DNA of 64,000 nt from Affinirhizobium lemnae (GTDB lineage Bacteria > Pseudomonadota > Alphaproteobacteria > Rhizobiales > Rhizobiaceae), in the NCBI RefSeq assembly GCF_022968395.1, contig NZ_JALJQZ010000003.1, forward strand, positions 178,506 to 242,505, in the 5' to 3' direction. Positions 9,023-18,196 of this stretch are shown one piece after another. The position numbers and the translations under genes were made by a program. Position 1 is the stretch's first letter, and each line of letters starts with the position of its first letter. The notes beneath the pieces were generated by a model. The model did no database searches, was not told the DNA's origin, and saw nothing but the letters and a program-made list of their open reading frames with translations.

Positions 9023-11950
9023 ATGAGCGAACTCAAGACGATTTCCATTCGCGGTGCCCGCGAGCATAACCTCAAGGGTGTAGATCTCGATCTGCCGCGC
9101 AACAGCCTGATCGTGATGACCGGCCTTTCGGGTTCGGGCAAATCCTCGCTCGCTTTCGATACCATCTATGCAGAAGGTCAGCGCCGCTATGTCGAGAGCC
9201 TCTCGGCCTATGCGCGCCAGTTCCTGGAAATGATGCAGAAGCCGGACGTCGACCAGATCGACGGGCTGTCTCCTGCCATCTCGATCGAACAGAAGACGAC
9301 GTCAAAGAACCCGCGCTCCACCGTCGGCACGGTGACCGAGATCTATGACTACATGCGCTTGCTGTTTGCGCGCGTCGGGGTTCCATATTCTCCGGCAACC
9401 GGCCTGCCAATCGAAAGCCAGACCGTAAGTCAGATGGTAGACCGCGTTCTCGCTCTCGGAGATGGGACGCGCCTTTATATCCTTGCTCCCATGGTGCGCG
9501 GACGCAAGGGCGAGTATAAAAAGGAGCTGGCGGACCTGATGAAAAAGGGCTTCCAGCGTGTCAAGGTTGACGGCCAGTTCTATGAGATTGCCGAGGTGCC
9601 GGCGCTCGACAAGAAGTACAAGCACGATATTGATGTTGTGGTGGATCGTGTCGTGGTGCGCAACGACATCGGCGCCCGGTTGGCAGACAGTCTGGAGACC
9701 TGCCTGAAGCTGGCGGATGGTCTTGCCATCGCTGAATTCGCCGACAAGCCTTTGCCACCGGAAGAAACCTCAGCCGGGGGATCTGCGAACAAATCGCTCA
9801 ATGAAACGCATGAGCGCGTTCTGTTCTCCGAGAAATTCGCCTGCCCGGTCTCCGGTTTTACGATTCCGGAAATAGAACCCCGCCTTTTCTCCTTCAACAA
9901 TCCGTTCGGCGCATGCCCGACCTGTGATGGCCTCGGTGCACAGCAAAAGGTGGATGAGCACCTGATCGTTCCAGAGCCCGATCGAACGCTGAAGGATGGC
10001 GCGATTGCGCCCTGGGCGAAATCGTCTTCGCCCTATTACAATCAGACCCTTGAGGGACTGGGCAAAGTTTTCGGCTTCAAGCTCTCCGATCGGTGGTCGA
10101 AGCTGTCGGAAAAGGCGCAGAAGGCAATCCTCCATGGGACCGAGGAGAAGATCGAGTTCCAATATGCGGATGGAGCAAGGTCCTACAAGACGACCAAGAC
10201 CTTCGAAGGCATCGTTCCGAACCTCGAACGCCGCTGGAAAGAAACAGACAGCGCCTGGGCGCGAGAGGAAATCGAGCGCTACATGTCTGCGGCTCCCTGC
10301 CCGGCCTGTGGCGGTTTCCGTCTGAAGCCGGAGGCCCTGGCGGTCAAGATCGACAAGCTGCATATCGGACAGGTGACCGATATGTCGATCCGTAAGGCGC
10401 GTGACTGGTTCGAGGATCTTCCCGCGCGCCTCAATGCCAAACAGAACGAGATTGCTGTTCGTATCTTGAAGGAAATTCGCGACCGGCTGCGCTTCCTTAA
10501 CGATGTGGGGCTGGACTATCTCAGCCTTTCGAGAAATTCCGGCACGCTTTCCGGGGGCGAAAGCCAGCGTATCCGCCTCGCATCACAGATCGGTTCTGGC
10601 CTGACGGGTGTTCTCTACGTGCTTGACGAGCCCTCGATCGGATTGCATCAGCGCGACAACGCCAGATTGCTGGAAACGCTGAAGCATCTTCGGGATATCG
10701 GCAATACGGTGCTGGTTGTCGAGCACGACGAGGACGCCATTCTGACAGCCGACTATGTTGTGGATATCGGCCCGGCAGCCGGCATTCATGGCGGCAAGGT
10801 GGTTGCTGAAGGCACGCCACAGCAAATCATGGATAACCCGAACTCGCTCACCGGCAAATATCTATCGGGCGAGCTTGGAGTCGCGGTTCCGGCAGAACGA
10901 CGCAAACCCAAGAAGGGCAAGGAGATCAAGGTTGTCGGCGCACGGGGCAACAACCTGAAAAACGTCACCGCTTCGGTGCCGCTTGGCGTGTTTACAGCCG
11001 TGACCGGTGTTTCCGGCGGCGGCAAATCGACCTTCCTTATCGAAACGCTTTACAAATCCGCTGCACGCCGGGTCATGGGCGCTCGCGAGATTCCAGCGGA
11101 GCACGACCGCATCGATGGATTCGAGTTCATCGACAAGGTCATCGACATCGACCAGTCACCGATCGGGCGCACACCACGTTCTAACCCTGCCACCTATACC
11201 GGTGCTTTCACGCCGATCAGAGACTGGTTCGCAGGCCTGCCGGAAGCAAAGGCGCGCGGCTATCAGCCGGGACGCTTCTCCTTCAACGTCAAAGGTGGGC
11301 GATGCGAAGCCTGCCAGGGCGATGGCGTCATCAAGATCGAAATGCACTTCCTTCCAGATGTGTACGTGACCTGTGATGTTTGCCATGGCAAGCGCTACAA
11401 CCGAGAGACACTCGACGTGCTGTTCAAGGGCAAGTCGATTGCCGACGTTCTGGACATGACGGTCGAGGAAGGCGTCGAGTTCTTCTCCGCCGTGCCCGCG
11501 GTCCGGGACAAGCTGCAAGCGCTTTTCGATGTAGGTCTCGGCTATATCAAGGTCGGTCAGCAGGCAAATACGCTCTCGGGCGGCGAGGCGCAGCGCGTAA
11601 AACTGGCGAAAGAGCTTTCAAAGCGTTCGACGGGCCGCACACTTTACATATTGGATGAACCGACGACCGGGCTTCACTTCCACGATGTCGCCAAACTACT
11701 GGAAATGCTGCACGAACTGGTCAATCAGGGCAATTCCGTCGTGGTGATCGAGCACAATCTTGAAGTCATCAAGACTGCCGACTGGATCATCGACATCGGC
11801 CCCGAAGGCGGAACCGGTGGCGGTGAAATCGTTGCTTGCGGCCCTCCGGAAGACATCGTCAAGGAAAAGCGCAGCTACACAGGGCAATTCCTGAAGGAGC
11901 TTTTGACGCGCAGACCGCAGCGTAAGGTCAAGGCTGAAGCGGCAGAGTAG
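9023..11950 (+). CDS. uvrA: UvrABC excinuclease subunit A
   Basis: UvrA, 975 residues, the damage-recognition ATPase of nucleotide excision repair. It shows two ABC modules: Walker [10 protein letters not shown] near residue 34 and GVSGGGKST near 661, with signature motifs [13 protein letters not shown] near 509 and [13 protein letters not shown] near 851. Zinc-binding cysteine pairs are visible at CPTCDGLG (near 296) and at CEACQGDG with CDVCHGKRY (about 760-790). The start ATGAGCGAACTC opens directly into the conserved [13 protein letters not shown]. It is preceded by the SOS box shared with ssb. Confidence 0.98.
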   Translation: MSELKTISIRGAREHNLKGVDLDLPRNSLIVMTGLSGSGKSSLAFDTIYAEGQRRYVESLSAYARQFLEMMQKPDVDQIDGLSPAISIEQKTTSKNPRSTVGTVTEIYDYMRLLFARVGVPYSPATGLPIESQTVSQMVDRVLALGDGTRLYILAPMVRGRKGEYKKELADLMKKGFQRVKVDGQFYEIAEVPALDKKYKHDIDVVVDRVVVRNDIGARLADSLETCLKLADGLAIAEFADKPLPPEETSAGGSANKSLNETHERVLFSEKFACPVSGFTIPEIEPRLFSFNNPFGACPTCDGLGAQQKVDEHLIVPEPDRTLKDGAIAPWAKSSSPYYNQTLEGLGKVFGFKLSDRWSKLSEKAQKAILHGTEEKIEFQYADGARSYKTTKTFEGIVPNLERRWKETDSAWAREEIERYMSAAPCPACGGFRLKPEALAVKIDKLHIGQVTDMSIRKARDWFEDLPARLNAKQNEIAVRILKEIRDRLRFLNDVGLDYLSLSRNSGTLSGGESQRIRLASQIGSGLTGVLYVLDEPSIGLHQRDNARLLETLKHLRDIGNTVLVVEHDEDAILTADYVVDIGPAAGIHGGKVVAEGTPQQIMDNPNSLTGKYLSGELGVAVPAERRKPKKGKEIKVVGARGNNLKNVTASVPLGVFTAVTGVSGGGKSTFLIETLYKSAARRVMGAREIPAEHDRIDGFEFIDKVIDIDQSPIGRTPRSNPATYTGAFTPIRDWFAGLPEAKARGYQPGRFSFNVKGGRCEACQGDGVIKIEMHFLPDVYVTCDVCHGKRYNRETLDVLFKGKSIADVLDMTVEEGVEFFSAVPAVRDKLQALFDVGLGYIKVGQQANTLSGGEAQRVKLAKELSKRSTGRTLYILDEPTTGLHFHDVAKLLEMLHELVNQGNSVVVIEHNLEVIKTADWIIDIGPEGGTGGGEIVACGPPEDIVKEKRSYTGQFLKELLTRRPQRKVKAEAAE

Positions 11951-11976
11951 CAGACGGAACTGAGGGGGACGGCGAG

Positions 11977-12798
11977 ATGACAGCTCAACGCGCAGCTACC
12001 GGCAAAATCCGCACCGGGATCGGTGGCTGGACGTTTGAGCCGTGGGAAGGACCGTTTTATCCGGAAAAGCTGGCCAAGAAGCGGCAGTTGGAGTTCGCCA
12101 GCCGCGAACTGACGGCGATCGAGGTAAATGGCACTTACTATTCAAGCCAGAAGCCGGAGACCTTTGCAAAATGGGCCTCCGAGGTTCCGGAAGATTTTGT
12201 CTTTTCGCTGAAGGCAAGCCGCTACTGCACGAACCGGAAGGTGTTGGCAGAGGCTGGCCCATCCATCGACAAGTTCCTGAACCAGGGAATTGCTGAACTT
12301 GGGCCTCATCTCGGGCCTATTCTCTGGCAATTCATGGCAACGAAAGCTTTCGATCCCGCTGATTTCGAAGGCTTCCTGCAACTCCTTCCAAAGTCGCTCA
12401 ACGGCCTGCCTCTCCGCCACGTCGTGGAACCGCGTCACGCGAGCTTCTGTTGCGAGGCGTTCGTGGAGCTACTGGCAAAATACGATGTGGCTGCCGTGTG
12501 TGCAGACCATGAGGAATACCCGATGTTTGCGGATGTGACGTCAGACTTCGTCTATCTGCGCCTGCAGCGCGGTTCCGATGATGTGCAAACCTGCTATCCG
12601 GAACCCGAGCTCGAACGATGGGCAGACCGCATCTCCATCTATGCGGAGGGCGGCACGCCGGACGATCTGTCGCTGAACGCCCCAAACCGGAAGGCCGCGA
12701 AGACCCCTCGGGACGTCTTCGCTTTCTTCATCACAGGGGGTAAAGTCAACGCCCCCAACGGTGCCCGTCGGCTTTTTGACAGGCTCAAAGGGGATTGA
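11977..12798 (+). CDS. DUF72 family protein (TIM-barrel, function unknown)
   Basis: This 273-residue protein belongs to the DUF72 (YecE-like) family, recognised by IRTGIGGWTFEPWEGPFYP at the N-terminus, followed by YSSQKPETFAKWASEVPEDF and LRHVVEPRHASF. The family adopts a TIM barrel and has no agreed biochemical role. The ATG at 11977 has a strong GAGGGGGA upstream. It starts 26 bp after uvrA and may be cotranscribed with it. Its last 14 bases overlap the convergent NAD(P)HX repair gene. Confidence 0.9.
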   Translation: MTAQRAATGKIRTGIGGWTFEPWEGPFYPEKLAKKRQLEFASRELTAIEVNGTYYSSQKPETFAKWASEVPEDFVFSLKASRYCTNRKVLAEAGPSIDKFLNQGIAELGPHLGPILWQFMATKAFDPADFEGFLQLLPKSLNGLPLRHVVEPRHASFCCEAFVELLAKYDVAAVCADHEEYPMFADVTSDFVYLRLQRGSDDVQTCYPEPELERWADRISIYAEGGTPDDLSLNAPNRKAAKTPRDVFAFFITGGKVNAPNGARRLFDRLKGD

Positions 12799-14290
12799 GG
12801 CTTTCGAGCGCGGACGGAATTGCCGTGACAAGGTCCTCTGCCGTCATGCCTCTTTTCGCGTTTTGCGCCGCTTGCGCATGAAGCCAGACTGCAGCAGCGG
12901 CGGCCTCATAGGCGGGCATCCCCTGCGCCAAATGTGCGCCTGCAATTCCGGCCAGCACATCTCCGGCTCCCGCAGTGGCCAGCCAGGGCGGCGCATTCTC
13001 ATTGATCAGACTACGTCCATCGGGTGCGACGATCACAGTGTCCGGTCCCTTGTCGATGACGACTGCGCCTGAGCGGGCGGCAGCAAGTCTGGCCCGTTCG
13101 AGCTTGCCCAGACTGTCATTTCGAGCCAGATCCGGAAACAGCCGCGCAAACTCGCCTTCATGAGGCGTGAGAATATACGGACTTCCGGTGTTCTTGAATG
13201 TTGCGAACAGTTGCTCGGGGTTCGAAGCAAAGAACGTGATTGCGTCGGCATCGATAACGCAGGGCTTCGCTGCCAGAACTTCGATGTAGTCCCGAATCGT
13301 CTCTCCGATACCAAATCCAGGGCCGATTACACAGGCGTGGATTTTGGCCTCGGAGAGCCACTGCTCCACGTCCAGTCGCGAACTGACCGACCGGACCATG
13401 ACCGCGGTCAGCGATGCGGCAGCGACATCGAGTGCATCCGGCGGAACGCCCACCGTGACGAGCCCTGCCCCGGCATGAAGGCCTGCGGCAGCGGCGAGAC
13501 GTGCGGCTCCGGTATGGCTGCGCCCCCCGGAGAAGACGGCCATATGTCCGCGACGATACTTATGCGTATCGGCTTCAATCAAGGGGTATTCGTTTTGCCA
13601 GGCTTTCGGATTGTTGACCGAGACTGATCGAGCATGTTGCTCGACGATCCGTCTTGGCATGCCGATCGACACGACCTCCACTGTGCCGCAGAATGCGCGG
13701 CCCGGCATCAACAGATGTCCCGGCTTGCGGGCCTCGAATGTGACGGTGACATCGGCATCCAACGCCGCACCCCGCATGCGCCCTTGATTCCCGCAGATGC
13801 CGGATGGAAGATCGACCGCCAGGACCGACGCATCGGCACGCTTCACAGCCTCGATCAGGGTCTGGACAGGCTCGGGCAAAGGCCGTGTCAATCCAGCACC
13901 AAACAAGGCATCGATAACCAGATCATCTCGTTCGGGAACGTAGGCGGAAATGGGTTCTATCGGTAGCGGGCAGCGCTCTCGTGCATCTCTCGCCGCCCCC
14001 TCAGCGCTCGACCTTCCCCAGGAAAAAACGGCAACATTGCATCCATGGCCAGCGAGAACCCTGGCTGCGACATAACCATCGCCGCCATTATTACCCGGGC
14101 CACAAAGAATTGCGATCTTCCGCGCCTCTGGAAAATGCCTAAGCGCACAGGCGGCCACGGCATAACCTGCCCGTTCCATAAGATCAGCGATCTCAATTCC
14201 ACTCTGCACCGACGCTACATCAGCTGCCGCCGCCTCTTGCGTCGTGAACAGGATTGTCTCATCACGCAGCGTCTTTAAGCATTTCCGCAA
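12785..14290 (-). CDS. nnr: Bifunctional NAD(P)H-hydrate epimerase / ADP-dependent NAD(P)HX dehydratase
   Basis: A metabolite-repair enzyme that restores hydrated NAD(P)H. The N-terminal half is the YjeF_N epimerase (LCGPGNNGGDGYVAARVLAGHG, VIDALFGAGLTRPL). The C-terminal half is the dehydratase (HTGAARLAAAAGLHAGAGLVTVG, ILTPHEGEFARL, GAGDVLAGIAGAHLAQG). The reading frame starts with several TTG codons and no ATG; I chose the TTG at 14290 (501 residues) because AAGGA lies 7 bases ahead of it and it sits closest to the conserved start. A TTG at 14323 would add 11 residues. Confidence 0.93.
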   Translation of the reverse strand: MRKCLKTLRDETILFTTQEAAAADVASVQSGIEIADLMERAGYAVAACALRHFPEARKIAILCGPGNNGGDGYVAARVLAGHGCNVAVFSWGRSSAEGAARDARERCPLPIEPISAYVPERDDLVIDALFGAGLTRPLPEPVQTLIEAVKRADASVLAVDLPSGICGNQGRMRGAALDADVTVTFEARKPGHLLMPGRAFCGTVEVVSIGMPRRIVEQHARSVSVNNPKAWQNEYPLIEADTHKYRRGHMAVFSGGRSHTGAARLAAAAGLHAGAGLVTVGVPPDALDVAAASLTAVMVRSVSSRLDVEQWLSEAKIHACVIGPGFGIGETIRDYIEVLAAKPCVIDADAITFFASNPEQLFATFKNTGSPYILTPHEGEFARLFPDLARNDSLGKLERARLAAARSGAVVIDKGPDTVIVAPDGRSLINENAPPWLATAGAGDVLAGIAGAHLAQGMPAYEAAAAAVWLHAQAAQNAKRGMTAEDLVTAIPSALESLNPL

Positions 14291-14511
14291 GTTTTCATCC
14301 TTGAACGTCAAACGAGGCCCCAATTTAAGATGATTTTTTGTGCTTTTGCATATTTTTTAAACTCGATTAAATGCGACTTTCGTGTGCACTTTTGGACTAG
14401 TCTTCTCTCACCAGCTTCCCCTTGCATTGTGCATCGTGAAACCATAGCCTGCAATCAAGCAGGAGGAGGGTTCTAGATCCGGAACCAAAAATTCTTTGCC
14501 GCTCCATGCGG

Positions 14512-14529
14512 TTGGCACGCTACGTGCAT
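14512..14529 (+). promoter_or_regulatory. Sigma-54 (RpoN) promoter of glnB
   Basis: TTGGCACGCTACGTGCAT has the invariant GG at 14514-14515 and GC at 14526-14527 with exactly 10 bases between, matching the -24/-12 consensus TGGCACG-N4-TTGCA with one change (GTGCA). Transcription would start near 14539, about 50 bases before glnB. NtrC-dependent RpoN control of glnB is known in rhizobia. I did not identify a convincing NtrC dyad upstream. Confidence 0.75.
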
Positions 14530-14533
14530 CTAG

Positions 14534-14926
<393 letters not shown>

Positions 14927-14930
14927 CAAA

Positions 14931-14950
14931 CCCGGCCGACTAGAGCCGGG
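14931..14950 (+). promoter_or_regulatory. Intercistronic hairpin between glnB and glnA
   Basis: CCCGGC (14931-14936) pairs with GCCGGG (14945-14950) around an 8-base loop. No T-run follows, so it is not a classic terminator. It may stabilise or partly attenuate the glnB-glnA transcript (inference). Confidence 0.45.
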
Positions 14951-14984
14951 CAAACGACTAACATATTGATTAATGGGAGATTCC

Positions 14985-16394
14985 ATGACGACCGCAAGCG
15001 ACATCATGAAGCAGATCAAGGAGAATGACGTCAAGTTCGTGGACCTGCGCTTTACCGACCCCAAGGGTAAGCTGCATCACGTCACGATGGACGTCGTAGC
15101 CGTCGACGAGGACATGTTCGCCGATGGCGTCATGTTCGATGGTTCCTCCATTGGCGGCTGGAAAGCAATCAACGAATCCGACATGGTGCTGATGCCCGAT
15201 CCGGTAACAGTACACATGGACCCCTTCTTCGCTCAGTCCACCATGGTCGTGATCTGCGACATTCTGGATCCGGTTTCCGGCGAAGCCTATAACCGCGACC
15301 CACGCGGCACAGCCAAGAAGGCCGAGGCATACCTCAAGGCATCGGGCATCGGCGACACGGTTTTCGTCGGACCTGAGCCGGAATTCTTTATCTTCGATGA
15401 CGTGAAGTATAAGGCTGATCCATACAATACGGGTTTCAAGCTCGATTCCTCGGAACTGCCATCCAACGACGACACAGATTACGAGACCGGCAATCTTGGC
15501 CATCGCCCGCGCGTCAAGGGCGGCTATTTCCCGGTTCCGCCGGTCGACAGCCTTCAGGACATGCGCTCCGAAATGCTGACGGTTCTCTCGGAAATGGGCG
15601 TCGTCGTAGAAAAGCATCACCACGAAGTGGCGGCCGCACAGCATGAGCTTGGCGTGAAGTTCGATACGCTGGTTCGGAATGCCGACAAGATGCAGATCTA
15701 TAAGTATGTCGTGCATCAGGTTGCCAATGCTTACGGCAAGACCGCGACCTTCATGCCAAAGCCAATCTATGGCGATAACGGTTCGGGTATGCACGTTCAC
15801 CAGTCGATCTGGAAAGACGGCAAGCCGACCTTTGCTGGCGATGAGTATGCCGGTCTTTCCGAGAGCTGCTTGTACTACATCGGTGGCATCATCAAGCATG
15901 CCAAGGCAATCAACGCCTTCACCAACCCGACGACCAACTCCTACAAGCGACTTGTTCCGGGCTATGAGGCGCCGGTCCTGCTGGCCTACTCGGCTCGCAA
16001 CCGCTCTGCTTCCTGCCGTATTCCATTCGGAACGGGCCCCAAGTCGAAGCGTGTAGAAGTTCGTTTCCCGGATCCGGCTCAGAACCCGTATCTCGGCTTC
16101 GCTGCAATGTTGATGGCCGGCCTCGACGGTATCAAGAACAAGATCCATCCTGGCAAGGCCATGGACAAGGACCTGTATGACCTGCCGCCGAAGGAGTTGA
16201 AGAAGATCCCAACGGTTTGCGGCTCCTTGCGTGAAGCGCTCGAAAGCCTGGACAAGGATCGCAAGTTCCTGACCGCCGGCGGCGTGTTCGATGACGACCA
16301 GATCGACGCTTACATTGAACTGAAGATGCAGGAAGTCATGCGTTTCGAAATGACGCCGCATCCGGTCGAGTTTGACATGTACTACTCTGCATAA
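14985..16394 (+). CDS. glnA: Glutamine synthetase type I
   Basis: GlnA, 469 residues, makes glutamine from glutamate and ammonia. Family features include [14 protein letters not shown], the [10 protein letters not shown] metal site, [10 protein letters not shown] and [18 protein letters not shown]. The adenylylation tyrosine is Y398 in [10 protein letters not shown], so it should be switched off by GlnE. I chose the ATG at 14985 because GGGAGA precedes it at 5 bases; an ATG at 14973 lies inside that Shine-Dalgarno. It forms an operon with glnB and ends at a strong terminator. Confidence 0.98.
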   Translation: MTTASDIMKQIKENDVKFVDLRFTDPKGKLHHVTMDVVAVDEDMFADGVMFDGSSIGGWKAINESDMVLMPDPVTVHMDPFFAQSTMVVICDILDPVSGEAYNRDPRGTAKKAEAYLKASGIGDTVFVGPEPEFFIFDDVKYKADPYNTGFKLDSSELPSNDDTDYETGNLGHRPRVKGGYFPVPPVDSLQDMRSEMLTVLSEMGVVVEKHHHEVAAAQHELGVKFDTLVRNADKMQIYKYVVHQVANAYGKTATFMPKPIYGDNGSGMHVHQSIWKDGKPTFAGDEYAGLSESCLYYIGGIIKHAKAINAFTNPTTNSYKRLVPGYEAPVLLAYSARNRSASCRIPFGTGPKSKRVEVRFPDPAQNPYLGFAAMLMAGLDGIKNKIHPGKAMDKDLYDLPPKELKKIPTVCGSLREALESLDKDRKFLTAGGVFDDDQIDAYIELKMQEVMRFEMTPHPVEFDMYYSA

Positions 16395-16402
16395 TGATTA
16401 TG

Positions 16403-16433
16403 GAGGGTCGCTGCCCGCAGCGACCCTCGTTTT
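16403..16433 (+). terminator. Rho-independent terminator of glnA
   Basis: GAGGGTCGCTG (16403-16413) pairs perfectly with CAGCGACCCTC (16418-16428) around a 4-base loop, followed by GTTTTC. Confidence 0.9.
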
Positions 16434-16844
16434 CAAAGCTCTCGCATTCTTGAACCTCTGCGTCGATTCGGCAGCGCCAGTCAGACAATCATCGGCGCAA
16501 TTAATGACCTCGACCAAAACACAGCTACCTGCAGTATTCGGCTGGACTATCTGCCTGCTTGGCCTTCAGGTACAATGTGCCTTTTGCCACTCGCGATCAT
16601 CGACTATCTGTTCTACGGCTTACTGCCCGACACACAAAATGCGTTGGCACAAGCTCACGGGTGTCATCGGTTTTGCGTCGTTTGCAGCCTTCTATTGCTT
16701 TCAACATTCAGTGCGTATTTTTGGGCAAAGAATTCCACTCCTATCACGCCATGGGAATCGTTCTGGTGCCGGATTTGTCGTTCTTGTGGCACTACCTCAG
16801 CGATGGCCTCATGCGCTCAAGATGCGTTGAAGAAAGATTCAGGT
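16434..16844. other. Intergenic stretch between glnA and hspQ without a supported gene
   Basis: About 410 bases with several overlapping plus-strand open frames (the longest from about 16372 to 16830 and 16575 to 16901). None has a recognisable protein family or convincing Shine-Dalgarno. One frame encodes a hydrophobic leucine-rich run (LPLAIIDYLFYGLLPD), so a decayed membrane-protein gene is possible but unproven. Confidence 0.5.
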
Positions 16845-16875
16845 CTTGATGTCAGATTTATGAATTCCCACATCT
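16845..16875 (+). promoter_or_regulatory. Possible heat-shock (RpoH-type) promoter of hspQ
   Basis: CTTGATG at 16845-16851 and CCCACATCT at 16867-16875 are separated by 15 bases and resemble the RpoH elements CTTGAAA and CCCCATNT. The position, with a start near 16882 just ahead of the GGAAAGGAAG ribosome site of hspQ, fits a heat-shock gene. The match is imperfect and unverified. Confidence 0.35.
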
Positions 16876-16897
16876 ATCGGGAAAGGAAGTCTGAACC

Positions 16898-17227
16898 ATG
16901 AAACAACGCAGCGCAAAATTTACGATCGGGGAAGTCGTCCGTCACAAGGTCTTTCCGTTCCGGGGAGTTGTGTTCGACGTGGATCCCGAATTCGCGAATA
17001 CCGAAGAGTGGTGGAATGCGATCCCGGCCGAGATCCGTCCGCACAAGGATCAGCCCTTCTACCATTTGTTGGCAGAGAACGACGAGACTGCCTACGTGGC
17101 CTACGTCTCCGAGCAAAATCTCGTGCACGACGACAGCGGCGTTCCCTTGAAGAATCCGCAGGTCGAGCAGGTATTCGAGGTCGCGCCGACCGGTCAATTC
17201 AAGCCCAAGGCCATGATGGCGCACTGA
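16898..17227 (+). CDS. hspQ: Heat shock protein HspQ
   Basis: A 109-residue protein of the HspQ (YccV/hemimethylated DNA-binding) family, recognised by KFTIGEVVRHKVFPFRGVV, the tryptophan pair in EEWWNAIP, and QPFYHLLAENDE with YVAYVSEQNL. In enterobacteria HspQ is a heat-shock protein that acts as a substrate and specificity enhancer of the Lon protease. The start ATG follows AAGGAAG. It is monocistronic, with a clear terminator, and may carry an RpoH-type promoter. Confidence 0.93.
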   Translation: MKQRSAKFTIGEVVRHKVFPFRGVVFDVDPEFANTEEWWNAIPAEIRPHKDQPFYHLLAENDETAYVAYVSEQNLVHDDSGVPLKNPQVEQVFEVAPTGQFKPKAMMAH

Positions 17228-17246
17228 CACGAGTATCGGAGAATCA

Positions 17247-17276
17247 AAAAGGGGATACCGATCGGCATCCCCTTTT
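17247..17276. terminator. Terminator between hspQ and the IalB-family gene
   Basis: AAAAGGGGATACCG pairs with CGGCATCCCCTTTT (17247-17260 with 17263-17276, one mismatch). A-rich and T-rich sides let it serve both convergent genes. Confidence 0.8.
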
Positions 17277-17299
17277 CACCAAGTCTTTTGCAATCCGCC

Positions 17300-17935
17300 T
17301 TACTGGCCGGTCTTCGCAGCGTTCTGGGCGTCCTCAAGCTTCTTGCGCGCTTCTTCCGCCTTCTTCTGCATGCTTTCCTGCAGATTACGCTGGCTCTCTG
17401 CCAATTGCGACTGGGAGATCGGCGCGCCATCGAATGCGCCCGTAAAGCCGCTCAGTGCGACCTTGATCGGGTTCGGAGCGCGACGGAAATTGATGGACGT
17501 GAACACGACTTCGCTACCCTTCTTCAGGCTCGCGATCATGGCGTCGGTCAGAACCACTTCAGCCGTGCAACGGTCCGGGATGCAGAGTACGTAATCCAGC
17601 TTCTGGCCCTTGCCGCCATCGATCTGCATCACGACGCCAGGCTGAATGAGGCGAGCAGACGGAACGGAGACCTGAAGGATCTTGCGGTTGACCTTGCCTT
17701 CGACGGTGATGAGGCCGACTGCCGTGATCAACTGACCGTTCTGCGAGAGAAGAACGTTCTGGACGGCACAGACATCGCTGTCGTCCTGCTTGTCGCAGGT
17801 CTTGAACCAGCCAAGTGGCGGCGCGCCAGCCGGTGCGGCACCATCTTGCGCCAGTGCTGCTATCGGCGCTGCGCCGAATGAAAGTGCGAGGGCGGACATG
17901 GCAGTCCGCAGAACCTTGTTTGCCTTAAGCATCAT
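17300..17935 (-). CDS. Invasion-associated locus B (IalB) family exported protein
   Basis: A 211-residue protein with a signal peptide (ALALSFGAAPIAALAQ, cleavage likely after ALA or AQ). The IalB domain follows: PPLGWFKTCDKQDDSDVC, a valine-rich core, the conserved CIPDRCTAEV, and ISLKKG-like membrane-contact segments. The family name comes from Bartonella invasion, but IalB proteins are common in free-living rhizobia and their role there is unclear. The C-terminal 45 residues are a charged, coiled-coil-like tail rich in Q, E, K and A. Two adjacent ATGs (17935, 17932) are possible starts. Confidence 0.88.
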   Translation of the reverse strand: MMLKANKVLRTAMSALALSFGAAPIAALAQDGAAPAGAPPLGWFKTCDKQDDSDVCAVQNVLLSQNGQLITAVGLITVEGKVNRKILQVSVPSARLIQPGVVMQIDGGKGQKLDYVLCIPDRCTAEVVLTDAMIASLKKGSEVVFTSINFRRAPNPIKVALSGFTGAFDGAPISQSQLAESQRNLQESMQKKAEEARKKLEDAQNAAKTGQ

Positions 17936-18196
17936 ACCGAGATCCGTCTCCTGAAAGCGGTTGTGAGAAGCAGCTGTGCCGCTTCATGCCGGGTGCGGTG
18001 TCGCTCCACTGTCGTTCAAATGAGGCATTTGAATGACCCACCCGATTTGCACCCCTGTTACATCGCGTGGCGGCGGATATCCAGCATTAGTTTTGCGAAA
18101 TTACACGGCATATTGATCTTTTAGGTCCGCCGATTGAAGTCATTGCGAGCTATAGGCTAGGCTCGCAGCGAATCGACTTTGACAGGACGTAAGACC

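Noticed and set aside
14970..16361. 463-codon minus-strand frame opposite glnA
   Set aside because: It is a shadow of glnA without ribosome site or family resemblance.
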